From positions 720,325-784,324 of the forward strand of contig KL647291.1 in the NCBI GenBank assembly GCA_000727475.1: a stretch of DNA of 64,000 bases. The letters run 5' to 3'. Below the pieces are notes generated by a model. The model did not search any database. It was not told the origin of the DNA and worked only from the letters and a program-made list of their open reading frames with translations. The number at the start of each line of letters is the position of its first letter. Position 1 is the first letter of the stretch. Source of the stretch: Sarcocystis neurona. Taxonomy: Eukaryota > Apicomplexa > Conoidasida > Eucoccidiorida > Sarcocystidae. Positions 26,101-34,560 of the stretch are shown here, piece by piece. The translations under genes and the position numbers were made by a program.

Positions 26101-26748
26101 AAGGCAGCAGCAAACAGGCACGTGCGGGCAGTCGGGCAGCAGCGCGTGGGGTGCATCTTCAGAGAGACGCAGCAGCAGCAGAAAGCGGGGAGACGCAGAA
26201 AAAACAGTCGACCTCGAGCAGCGCCGAGGGGAAGAGAAGGACGCGCTGCAGCACTTCGACGGAGGAAACTGCAGCAGCACCGGGTGCAGGATCTACAAAA
26301 AGAATCGTGAAAAAGGACAGCAGCACCCGCGCTTCGGCACGGCAGCAGCAGCGACGTCGCCAGCTGCTGCCTCTGCGTACGGAGTCTGCGCCGGCGCAAC
26401 AACAGCAGCGCCCTCTGCTGCTGCAGCAGCAACAACGCCTTCCCCCCGCCCCGTGCGATCAGCAGCAGCACATGCAGCGGAAGCAGTGTCGTTCCGCGGC
26501 GTCAGCCTGCTTCTTGCCGTTGCCTTCTAGAGGCAGCGACGCATCTCTAACATGCTGCTGCTGCTGCTGAACGCGCGCGCGCATGTGGCTGCTGCGCACC
26601 GGACAGAGAAGAGCAGCAGCGTCAGCAGACGGAGAACGGGCAAAAGCGCCGGCTGCCGCACGAGAAAACGTCCCGACTCATTTACGCACTACGGAGACAT
26701 CCCCAACGTACACGTAAATTTTCTCTACCTGCCGTCATACACAGAAAT

Positions 26749-26780
<32 letters not shown>

Positions 26781-28063
26781 TTCTATATGTATGTACGTAC
26801 GTGTGTCTGTATGTATGTGAACTCATGGACAGGTACATATATATATATATATATATGCATGTGAACTCATGGACAGGAATATCTATATATATATATATAC
26901 ACGTAGTACAGATGTATTTATGTACGCTGTATAAGTTGCGTGTGTATATATATATATGTATACACGCAACTTATACAGCGTACATGTGTACACGTACATG
27001 TGTCGGAAGATGAGACAGGTGCATACGCGTTTACAATTTATATGTATATACACATATGTGAAGAGAGGAAGGAAAACAGCGAACGAAAAAGAGGTGCAAA
27101 TGCTTATTGAATAGGGGAAGTCGGTAGAAACACAAAATCAGAATTGGCAAATTGGGTTGGTGAGCTTTAAGTGCGACAGTGTTTCGTCCGGGTGTATGTA
27201 CACCGCCTCACCGAGCGCAGAAGGCGCATAGCCGCGGAGGGAAGAGATCCGGTCGCGTTCCTGCCCACTGTACGTATGCCCACAAAGTCGCAGCAGCAGC
27301 GTGCAACACCCCACACAACAGCAGCAGCAGAAGCAGCAGCACGTCTCTCTCTGGGCAGGAGCACCAGCAGCGACCCACAGACATTTCATCCCTGCAGCGG
27401 GAGAGGAGGCGGAGGATGACTTCACGAGAGCAGCAGCAGCAGCACCAACAGCAGCAGAAGCTGACAGCCACCGCAGCCAAACTGCAACAGCGGTCGAACA
27501 CGAGCAATTGCCGTCAACGCTGCAGCAGCAGAGCATCCTCGTCGACGGCACGGACAACAGCAGCAGCAGCACCCCACGAGGCGGCAACAGCAGCAGCGTC
27601 AAATGAAAGAGCCGCAGCAGGCAACAACACCGCTGACTGAGGCATCGCTGGCAGGGAGAGGTGCAGTAGCAGCCGCGAGGGCAGCCTCTGCAGCAGACTC
27701 TTCAAAAAAAGAACAAGAAGCAGCAATCCCGTCGTCCGTCTCGCTCTTAACATGTCGTCTCCTTATCCTGCGGCTTACACAATTCTCCTACCATGGCTGC
27801 TGGTGGTGCTGCTCAACTGCCGTGCTGCAGCTGCTGCTGCAATGCTGCTGCTGTATGTGCTCCCTTTCCTTGCGCTGTGCGGTCGCTGTTCCTCCTGCTG
27901 CCGCTGCTCCGGGTGCTACTGCTGCTACTCCTGCTGTATCTACCGACAAAGTGCTGCTTCTGCAGTTGGTCTCTGCGTTGCTGTTGCTGGTGTTCCTGCT
28001 ACCGCCGCTACTCCTGCTACTGCTGCTGTCCTGTGACACTCTTGCTCCTGCGGTCAGTCTTCC

Positions 28064-28140
<77 letters not shown>

Positions 28141-31100
28141 TTGCTGCTGCACCGCGCTTCGCTGCGTCGCCCCCTCCCGTACACTTCTTTTGGTGCGAGC
28201 AGCAGAAGGCACAGAGCAGAAGCAGCAGGCACAGAGCAGCAGCAGCAGGCACGCAGCAGCAGCAGCAGGCACACAGCAGCAGCAGCAGCAGGCACACGGC
28301 AGCAGCAGCAGGCACACAGCAGCGCAGCAGGGATGCAGCAGCAGCAGGTACACAGCAACAACCAGGCACACAGCAGCAGCAGCGGGCACGCAGCAGCAGC
28401 AGCAGGCACGCAGCAGCAGCAGCAGGCACGCAGCAGCAGCAGCAGGCACGCAGCAGCAGCAGCAGGCACGCAGCAGCAGCAGGCAGGCAGCAGCAGCAGG
28501 CAGGTAGCAGCAGCAGCAGGCAAGCAGCAGCAGCAGCCTTTTACCTGCAGCCCCTTGAGGTACGCAGGTCCCGCTGCTTCTGCTGCAGCACCGATCGAGT
28601 AGAAGAGAAGGGCTTCGAGCCAGCTGTTGAGATGCTGGTCTGTCGGCAGGAGGCTGTACGTACGCCCGAGTCGCTGCAGCACATGATCCCACAACGGCGG
28701 CAGCACCTGCTGCGCAGCGAAGGCAAAGGCAGCGCAGCAGACCCACGGCACGGCCAGCAGCAGAAGCCGCAGCACTTTCAGCGCGATCAGCAAGCTCCAT
28801 CTCAGTTTTCTTATGACGCCGTCTTTCTGCTGCTGCTGCTTCTCTCTTTTCTCTGATTTTTTCTGCTGTTCCTCCTCCTGCTGCAGCACGCTGCACCACA
28901 CGTTTTCTCCTTTCTCTTTGCCGTTCTGCTGTGGCATTTCCTCCGCGGGAAGCCGCTTGCTGTCAGTCTCGTCGACGGCACCAGTTTCTTCCCTCTGCTG
29001 CTGTTGTTGCCGCGCCGTTTCGTGTTGCGACTGCCGTGCCGGGCCTTGCTGCTGCTGTGTGAAGTCCTGCTGCTGCTGTACAGGGTCTGGCTCCTGCTGC
29101 TCTTGTGCGGAATCTTGTTGCTGCTGCTGTGCGGGACCCTGCTGTTGCTGCTGCTGTGCGAGGTCTTGCTGCTGCTGTGTGGGGTGGTGCTGCCGCCGCT
29201 GCAGCGGAAGCTGTGGGATGAGAAGGAGCCCCTTTGCCACGCACTGAGCTGCCTCTCGCTGCTGAGTTGACTCAGGGGAACTCAAGATGCGAGCAGCAGC
29301 AGCAGAGGCAGCAGGTCTCGCAGCTGCAGCAGCAGCAGGACACGCAGCATGAGACGGAGCGACAGCAGCAAAAGCAGAAGCAGGAGAAGCAGCACGAGAA
29401 GCAGCAGGAGAAGTAGCAGGAGATGACGAAGTGGCGGCGGCAGGCAGAGGAGGAGCAGCACAGCAGCAAGGAGAAGAAATGCCAACGAAGAAGTGAGAGA
29501 GGGAGACAGTCCGAGGAAGCGTTTGGCGACGGGAACGCATGCAGAGATGGGCAGCAGCACGTTTCTTCTGCTGCTGCGGTCGGCTTGTTGTTGCAGCGCC
29601 TTCTGCTGTTGGCAGCTCTCCTCTTCTTCTTGCTGATTTCCGCGGTGTTGTCCCCGCTCCTCCGTCACTGCCTGCCGTCACTACACGCCGCATGTATGCG
29701 CAGTGCTCCTGTGTTTCCTCTCTGCCTTTGCAGCAAACGCTGCTGCTGCTGCAGTGACTGCTAGTGGTGCTGCCGTTGCGCTGCGCTTTGCTGCTGCCGG
29801 GGCTGTTACTGTTGCCGTGGCTGTTGCTGCTATTTCGGACGCTCGTGTCGGTGGCGCTCCTCTCGTAGCTCCTCGTTTTTCTGCTGCAGCACGTGCTGCC
29901 GCAGCTGCAGGCACTCCTTTGCTTGGTGCAGCAGCTGTCATTCTGCTGAAACCTGACAGGTCTTCGCCGGCGAGATGGCTTCTCCCTCCCACAGCTACTG
30001 CTGGTGGTGGGGCTGCTGCTGTTTCTCTTTCTGCTGCAGCTGCTTCTTTTTCTGCTGCTGCTGCTGCTCCTGCTGCCGTTGGCGCTGCTGCTACTGCTGC
30101 ACGACACCAAGCGAGGAAACGTCCTTTGCGGCAGCTCGCATGGAGGGCGTTCGTGACCCGCGGCGTGCTCTGGCAGCAGTCGCTTCCCGTGCTGTTGCTG
30201 CTGGTGCTGCTCTTGCTGCTGCTGCTGCTCTTGCTGCTGCTGCTGCCATGCCCCTTGTTGCAGTTGTCGCTGTCGCGGCTTTTCCTCCTCAAGTGCGAGA
30301 AAGAGCAGCATTAGCAGAGCGCAGCAGCTACCACAGGCAGCAGGAGGAGCAGCTGCGCAACGCGGCCGCCGAGACGTCTTCTCTTCTTCACGGCCACGCG
30401 GGAGGGACGCAGCAGCAGTGACAGCAGCAACAGCACCCGATGCAGCGGAAACAGCAGCAGCAGGAACAGCAGCAGCAAGAGCAACAGCAGGAGCAGCGGC
30501 GGCAGGTGACGGAAGCATCGCACCAGCAATCGGTAGTTTTCCTAAAACATGTTCGAGACCAGAAGTAAAGCAGCAGCTGCTGCAGGTCGCCGTGTGCAGC
30601 CAACGGGTTGTGCTGCATGCGGCAACTCTGCTGCTTCCCCAAAGCGTGCTTCCGCTACTCGTGTTGCCCACCTCGTTGCCGCCTCTGCTGCTGGGGCTGC
30701 TACTGCTGAGGCTGCTGCTGCAGAGGCTGCTGCTGCTGAGGCTGCTGCTGCTGACGCCGCTGCTGCTGACGCTGCTGCTGCTGACGCCGCTGCTGCTGAC
30801 GCTGCTGCTGCTGCGGAGGTCGCTGCTGCTGCTAGCGGTGGTCGTGGGGAGTGCACTGCAGCCGTTTTCCTCCGGCAGATCCTCCCTGCTGCTGCTCCAC
30901 TCGTCATTGGCGCTGCTGCTGCATCGGCTGTCGCTGCTGCCGCATCTTGACTGACGACGTTCCCTCCCGCCGCAGCTTCTGTGTGAAATGGCGCTGCTGC
31001 TGCCACGGGAGTTGCTGCTGCTACTACTGTTGCACTTGCCGCTGTGCGACTTGGAGCTGCCTGCGCCGCGCGTCGACCTCTTGCTGCCGTTGTCGCCCCT

Positions 31101-32219
31101 GCGACCGCTGCAAGTGCGACCGCTGCTGTGGCTGCATTTGCCTCCCCTGCTGCATTTGCGCGGCCTGCTGCTGCTGAGGAGCGTTCGGCGGCTCGGCTTC
31201 TGCTTTACTTCCTCCCGAGCTTCCAAAGAGCTGCTGCATGCAACGAGCCGGGCAGCAGCAGCAGAGAAGAGGTGCAGGTGCTGAACATGCTGCGGCAGAG
31301 CTGCTCTGCGGCTGCGAGTCGTGTGAAACTCTCGCCTGCAGCAGAAGCCAGCGCCCGGTCGTGCTGCTGCTCCTGCTGCTGTTTCTGTTGCGGCTCGTGC
31401 TGATGTTCCTGCTGCTGCTCCCGCTGCCCCTGCGGCTCTCCCTGCTCTTGCTGCTGCCTCTGCTGCTCGTCTCGCTATCACTGCGGCTGCTGCTGTTCTG
31501 GCTGTGGCTGCGGCACGTGCAGCTGCGTGAGCCCCTTCTTCCGCCGTTGCTGCTGCGCTGCTACTACCGACCGTGGGCACACGAACACTCGCTGCTGCTG
31601 GTGCTGTTGCGGCAACCGGCGATTGACGCCTGGCCGTCGCAGTAGGACCACTCGCATTTGCTGTGGCCTCTCCACATGCTGCTCGTAGTCTCCCAGCTTC
31701 TCTTCGGTCGTCTTCGATGCGACCATCGGCATTTCGTCGTGCTGTCGTTGTTGCGGCTGCTGCTGTGTGAGCCGCTGCTGCTTCTGCATGTGCTGCTGCT
31801 TGAACGGGTGCTGCTGCTGTTGCTGCCGCCGGTGCTGCAGCTGCTGTCGTTGCAGCACCTGCTGTTGCCGCAGCTGGCGCCGTTGCTGTTGCTCGTGTTG
31901 ACGCTTCTTCTTGTGGCAGTGCTGCTGAATCTTGTGTGTCGGCAGTTGCATGTTTTGCGGCAGCTGCAGCACCAGCTGCACTACGCAGAAGGGCAGCAGG
32001 GTGCAGGCAGCGAGGTGCTGCTGCTCCTGCAAAACGCGCGAGAGGAGGAAAAAGGAAGAGCGGGAAACAGTCGGAGCTTGTCTGGGTGCGAGGGAAACTA
32101 GCTGCGGCAGCACCAGGAGCACCAGCTCGATAGAGTCGAGCAGCAGCGGCAGCAGCAGCAGCAGAATGGCACTGTGGCACAGACCGGAGCAGCAGCTGCC
32201 GCAGAATGGGGGCGTTCAT
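10459..32219 (-). CDS. ABC1/UbiB-family atypical kinase, ADCK2-like (nine exons identified, 3' end open)
   Basis: Joining minus-strand exons 32219-28545, 27267-27212, 25887-25780, 23403-22405, 21795-20856, 18187-17366, 15514-15397, 11953-11859 and 10566-10459 gives one frame of 2307 codons; every junction is GT-AG and every phase agrees. In order the product shows a basic, acid-poor N-terminus ([14 protein letters not shown]), a hydrophobic segment, [18 protein letters not shown], the ADCK2-type loop [22 protein letters not shown], the catalytic HADLHPGN and the metal-binding LDCGLV. The human ADCK2 core follows the same order, but the family is usually 500-650 residues; the excess is Ala, Ser, Gln and Glu tracts between blocks. 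ABC1 proteins act mainly in mitochondria, and COQ8 members support ubiquinone synthesis; a mitochondrial place here is inferred. The conserved C-terminal GLGR-LDP block was not found. Whether the first exon is uninterrupted is uncertain. Confidence 0.88.
10567..11858 (-). other. ABC1 kinase intron 8 content
   Basis: Holds a CAG/CAA run (10590-10700), TA/CA microsatellites and unique sequence near 11000-11240 and 11500-11760. No additional exon is recognised. Confidence 0.55.
11859..11953 (-). CDS. ABC1 kinase exon 8
   Basis: Reads [20 protein letters not shown] then [11 protein letters not shown] after a split Gly codon. Position and character match AELILHHARA...EGFKTEMAMLV of ADCK2. Acceptor CCGCAG|GT and a strong donor ACT|GTAAGA; 95 bases. 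It lies 3.4 kb from exon 7, so it rests on phase and weak similarity. Confidence 0.75.
11954..15396 (-). other. ABC1 kinase intron 7 content, with pyrimidine-rich domain
   Basis: Left part: unique sequence to 12250 and TA/CA microsatellites to 12800. From about 12960 to 15220 the plus strand is overwhelmingly C and T, so the transcript strand is purine-rich. Within it lies a block-repeat array (13960-14470). Ser/Leu/Phe-rich open frames on the plus strand are translations of this composition. Confidence 0.55.
13960..14470 (+). repeat. tandem blocks of GGCTCTCTAGG-type sequence with TA runs
   Basis: The phrase CCACGGCTCTCTAGG(C/T)ACACACC followed by (G/T)TTCTCCTTCATATATA occurs near 14098 and 14314, and worn as GATGGCTCTCTATGTACAGA near 14429. 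Between them CTGCCCGTCG(C/T)TCTCTC also recurs (near 14190 and 14365). Period is about 216 bases for the first pair. Confidence 0.75.
15397..15514 (-). CDS. ABC1 kinase exon 7 (DFG-equivalent)
   Basis: Reads [20 protein letters not shown] then [25 protein letters not shown] is the DFG-like metal-binding motif (LDAGIV in ADCK2). Acceptor ATACAG|CAG, donor CTG|GTACGA; 118 bases, leaving one base that completes Gly with the next exon. Confidence 0.9.
15515..17365 (-). other. ABC1 kinase intron 6 content
   Basis: CAG/GAA-rich triplets at 15580-16100, then mixed and TA/CA microsatellite sequence (16300-17080), then short unique sequence up to exon 6. Long open frames on both strands at 15530-16150 fall in stop-poor triplet repeats and show no conserved motif. 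Confidence 0.5.
17366..18187 (-). CDS. ABC1 kinase exon 6 (catalytic loop and tandem-repeat insert)
   Basis: Begins [20 protein letters not shown] then [17 protein letters not shown]: the ABC1 catalytic loop with Asp and Asn intact. It then enters an Ala/Pro insert made by a 15-base tandem repeat (AAAAP units) and further Ala-rich sequence. The acceptor AACAG|GAG is firm. The 3' limit (CAC|GTATGC) is inferred because it keeps phase 0 with the next exon; an earlier donor is possible. Confidence 0.85.
17865..18015. repeat. 15-base CTGCTGCTGCAGGTG minisatellite inside exon 6
   Basis: About nine near-perfect copies of a 15-base unit, followed by two CTGGAGGGGCTG variants. On the coding (minus) strand it encodes repeated Ala-Ala-Ala-Ala-Pro. 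Length divisible by three keeps the frame open, so copy number could vary without breaking the protein. Confidence 0.9.
18188..20855 (-). other. ABC1 kinase intron 5 content
   Basis: A dense CAG block from 18200 to about 19560, open on both strands in several frames, then unique sequence to 19780, then TA/CA/CT microsatellites interrupted by the assembly gap, then short unique sequence to exon 5. No conserved motif was found in any frame. Confidence 0.55.
20040..20321. other. assembly gap (282 N)
   Basis: Run of N inside a TA/CT microsatellite. The 96 bases before it (19944-20039) and after it (20322-20417) are identical, which suggests that the contig ends overlap or that the repeat was collapsed. 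Confidence 0.95.
20856..21795 (-). CDS. ABC1 kinase exon 5
   Basis: Begins [20 protein letters not shown], equivalent to VEEFEKLM..QIDLRYEAQN in ADCK2 and including the conserved Glu of the C-helix-like region. An Ala/Ser/Pro insert follows, then [20 protein letters not shown] (ADCK2: REVLVETYEESVPV), a Gln/Glu insert, and [16 protein letters not shown]. Acceptor TGCAG|G, donor AAA|GTGAGA; 940 bases, phase-consistent. Confidence 0.9.
21796..22404 (-). repeat. ABC1 kinase intron 4: [24 protein letters not shown] array
   Basis: Intron between exons 4 and 5, largely CAG plus a roughly 18-base unit of the AGCAGAGAAGAAAAGGGC type repeated about ten times (22140-22380). On the transcript strand this reads as CT-rich sequence leading toward the exon 5 acceptor. 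Confidence 0.7.
22405..23403 (-). CDS. ABC1 kinase exon 4 (glycine-rich loop and catalytic lysine)
   Basis: Begins [15 protein letters not shown], the ADCK2-type nucleotide-loop sequence (most relatives have Gln where the second Val stands in CVAVVY). About 270 residues of Ala- then Gln/Glu-rich insert follow, then [15 protein letters not shown] with the VAVK lysine and [17 protein letters not shown], ending EWISLSEG. Its 999 bases keep one open frame with consistent phases (acceptor GCAG|T, donor GG|GTACAT), supporting translation of the insert. Confidence 0.9.
23404..25779 (-). other. ABC1 kinase intron 3 content
   Basis: Mixed unique sequence (23400-24300) with an ACCC run near 23582, TA/CA microsatellites (24300-25180), then mixed sequence and a CAG block (25390-25760). 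No conserved exon is expected between the FGENW and GSGCVA blocks and none was seen. Confidence 0.5.
25780..25887 (-). CDS. ABC1 kinase exon 3
   Basis: Reads [20 protein letters not shown] then [15 protein letters not shown] and a split Arg codon. The FGENW block matches FGDDW of ADCK2. Acceptor TGTAG|G and donor CG|GTGCGC; 108 bases, phase-consistent on both sides. Confidence 0.88.
26921..26983. repeat. perfect 23-base inverted repeat (cruciform candidate)
   Basis: Arms 26921-26943 and 26961-26983 are exact reverse complements (left arm begins TGTACGCTGTATAAGTTGCG) around a 17-base TA-rich loop. It lies in intron 2 of the kinase gene. Confidence 0.9.
27191..27204. repeat. palindrome variant next to exon 2 donor
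   Basis: GGTGTATGTACACC, one change from the family palindrome, lies 7 bases inside intron 2 from the exon 2 donor (GTGAGG). Confidence 0.7.
27212..27267 (-). CDS. ABC1 kinase exon 2
   Basis: Reads [18 protein letters not shown] plus a split Arg codon, equivalent to WASTRRDLF in ADCK2. Acceptor TACAG|TGG and donor CG|GTGAGG; 56 bases, phase 0 in and phase 2 out, agreeing with both neighbours. Confidence 0.9.
27268..28544 (-). repeat. ABC1 kinase intron 1: dense CAG/CTG block
   Basis: Bases 27290-27660 are CAG-rich; 27780-28160 CTG-rich; 28195-28530 a long GCAGCAGCAGCAGGCACGCA-type array of 15- to 18-base units. All frames on both strands lack stops over long distances, so open frames here carry no weight. 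Confidence 0.65.
28545..32219 (-). CDS. ABC1 kinase exon 1 (start codon, N-terminal extension, membrane segment)
   Basis: Starts at the ATG at 32219 ([20 protein letters not shown]), which resembles a mitochondrial presequence: Arg, Ser and Leu with no acidic residue at first. It is open for 1225 codons, largely Ala, then Ser/Asn, then Gln tracts. The conserved part is the end: a hydrophobic stretch ([20 protein letters not shown]) and [17 protein letters not shown], matching the ADCK2 region before the kinase core. The donor is CAG|GTAAAA. Because CAG/CTG repeats contain no stops in any frame, the length of the open frame alone does not rule out hidden introns. Confidence 0.65.
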
Positions 32220-34560
32220 TCCTGTGCAACTACAACGCGTCTGCTGCTCCTTTTAGACGTCCCGCCTGTTGTTTCATTGCTTCTGTTTCTGCTTCTTGAC
32301 TCACAATATATATTGAACTCTCTCGTGTTGCTCCTGCCGCGGTTCCTGCTGCTGCCGCTGTCTCCTTTGCAACTGCTGCTGCTGCCGGGCTGCTGCTGCT
32401 GCCGGTCCTGCTGCTGCTGCCGGTCCTGCTGCTGCTGCCGCGTTTGCTCTTGCTACTGCTGCTGCTGCTGCTGCTGCTGCCGCGTTTGTCACTGCTGCTG
32501 TTGCTGCTGCCGCGTTTGCTGCTGCTGCTGCCGCGTTTGCTTCTGCTGCTGCCGCGTTGCTGCTGCTGCTGCTGCCGCGTTTGCTTCTGCTGCTGCCGCG
32601 TTTGCTGCTGCTGCTGCTGCCGCGTTTGCTTCTGCTGCTGCCGCGTTTGCTGCTACTGCTGCTGCCGCGTTTGTTGCTGCTGCAGCAGTACCGACTGCTG
32701 CCGCTGCTGCCGCCGCGTTTGCTGCTGCTGCCGCTATTCTTGCCGCCGCTGCATATGCAGCTGGCGCTTCTTTAGCTGCTGATATTGTAGCTGCTGGTAC
32801 GCCTGTCCACCGCGCACCCGGTGCATTTGCCAAATGAAAATACGGAACTACAAACAACACGCACGTTGCTGTTGTCTGGTTTGGGTGTGCCCTACTGCTG
32901 CCGAGTCCGCTACCGGCTCTGTTGCCGCTCCAATTGTAGCTGCTGCTGCTGTGGTGCTGCTAAGGCAGCTCTCTACTGTCGGTGGTATTGCTGCTGTTGG
33001 CAGCGTCCGTTCGCTGCTGCTCCGGCCGCCGCTGCTCTTACCAGTCGAGCCGTTGCTGCTGCCGGCCCAGTGTCCGGCGGCTGCTGAGCCGCTCCAGCCC
33101 TTCCTCACTTAAGGGTTGAGACCAACTGCGAGCGAGCTGGTGTGTGCAGTCTCCTGTCACATTGTCTGTTCCTTCTTCCTCCTGCTGCTGCTCCAGCGGT
33201 TGCTCCCCTGGTGGCGCTGATGCTCTTTGCTTTTTTCGGTGGTAGTGCTGCGCTGCTGTCGCTGCAGCCGCTGTGCTGCGCGTCTTCGCCGTGCCGCCGA
33301 CATCTGAGTAGGTGTTGTGCACGATAGAGCTGCTGGGCTTTTCAAGCCGCTGCTGCTGGCTGACGCGGTGCTGGCAGCTGACGTGCTCATTCTGTCGTAC
33401 TATTCTGTGCTGCTGCTGCCACGTCGTCGTCCTTTGTAGGCTGGTGTCCTGCTGGGATTGGTGCTAACATTCACATGAGCGCTGCGTCTTGCTGTTGATG
33501 TGGCGCAGTTGCGTCGCCGGGCAGCGCCTGCGACTCCTCCGTCGCGGTCACCTCTGCGCAGATGAGAGGGGGTGTAGCGGGCGGTCTGCTGCGCCAGAGC
33601 GTCTCTCGCGACTACCCAGCAGCATCAGCCACCTCGTGCTGCTGCATCCGCTGCTGCTGTTTCCTTTCTGTATCGCGCACACTTCGAAGTAGACCCCTGC
33701 TGCAGCGCCAGCTGATGTATGCACTCGCTTGTGTTGCTGTCGTCACAGCTGGTGCTCCAGCTCCTAACACGTGGTCTGCCGGTGGTTCTCGTGCCCCTCC
33801 TGCTACTGCTGTGGCCGTTCCTCTTCCGTCTCCGCTGCTGCTGTGGAGTGGGAGAGCAGTAGCAGGGGGATTCGCAAGGTATCCTGCGGGTCAGCTCGCG
33901 GATTTGCGATGCCAGCCTTCTACAGTGTTGCTCCTGCGGCGACAGGAAGTCACTGCCTCCGTCCTCCTGCTTCTTCCGTCTCTTCCCAGCTGGGGAGCTG
34001 CTGTTGCTGGAGTGCTGCTGCTGCTGCGGGAGTGCTGGTGCTGTGAGAGTGCTGCTGCTGCGAGGGTGCTGCTGTTGTGGGTGTGTTGCTGCTGTGCGTG
34101 TGCTGGTGGAGCGTCGGTGCCACGGCCAGCTGGTGCTCTACTGCTGTTCGCCGCTGCTCCTGCCAGGTGTGCTGCCGCTGCTATATTGGGCAGTACGCCT
34201 CCCCTGCTGCTGTTGCCGCTCCTGCTGTTCGCACTGGTGGACACGCGCACGTGCTGCTCGGTGGACTGGCTTTCGTGCCCGTCTTGCTGCTACGGCTGCT
34301 ACGGCTGCTGCGTAGGCGTCTACTCCTCCTGGTGCAGCTGATGATGGTACGGCTGCAGGACAGTAGTCTGCTGCTCTTGCCGCTGCGGGTCCTGCTGGCG
34401 TGACCCTGCTGGTTGCGCTGTTGGTGCTGTGACGTGCCAGCCGCTGCAGGTGCCGGTGTGACGGCGGCGGGTGGTACCGGCACTCATACTCCTACTGCAC
34501 AACAAGCGCTCTGCAGGCGCGCGTGGCGGTGGCACATCGCCAGGAAAATCAGTTTGCCGC
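32220..34560. repeat. CTG/GCT block upstream of the ABC1 kinase gene
   Basis: Almost continuous GCTGCTGCCGCGTTT-type triplets (32340-32740 is a clear array) and imperfect CTG sequence to about 34500. Leu-, Cys- or Ala-rich frames are open on both strands. It lies 5' of the minus-strand kinase start and may hold untranslated exons or promoter, but nothing specific could be recognised. Confidence 0.5.

Larger units (their letters stand above)
25888..27211 (-). other. ABC1 kinase intron 2 content
   Basis: CAG/GCA block (25890-26570), TA microsatellites with a duplicated GTGAACTCATGGACAGG phrase (26818 and 26861), a long perfect hairpin (26921-26983) and short unique sequence (27000-27180). Confidence 0.55.

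Noticed and set aside
27268..34560. Long poly-Leu, poly-Cys and poly-Ala open frames on the plus strand
   Set aside because: CAG/CTG repeats have no stop in any of six frames, so length is meaningless; only frames linked to conserved kinase blocks were kept.
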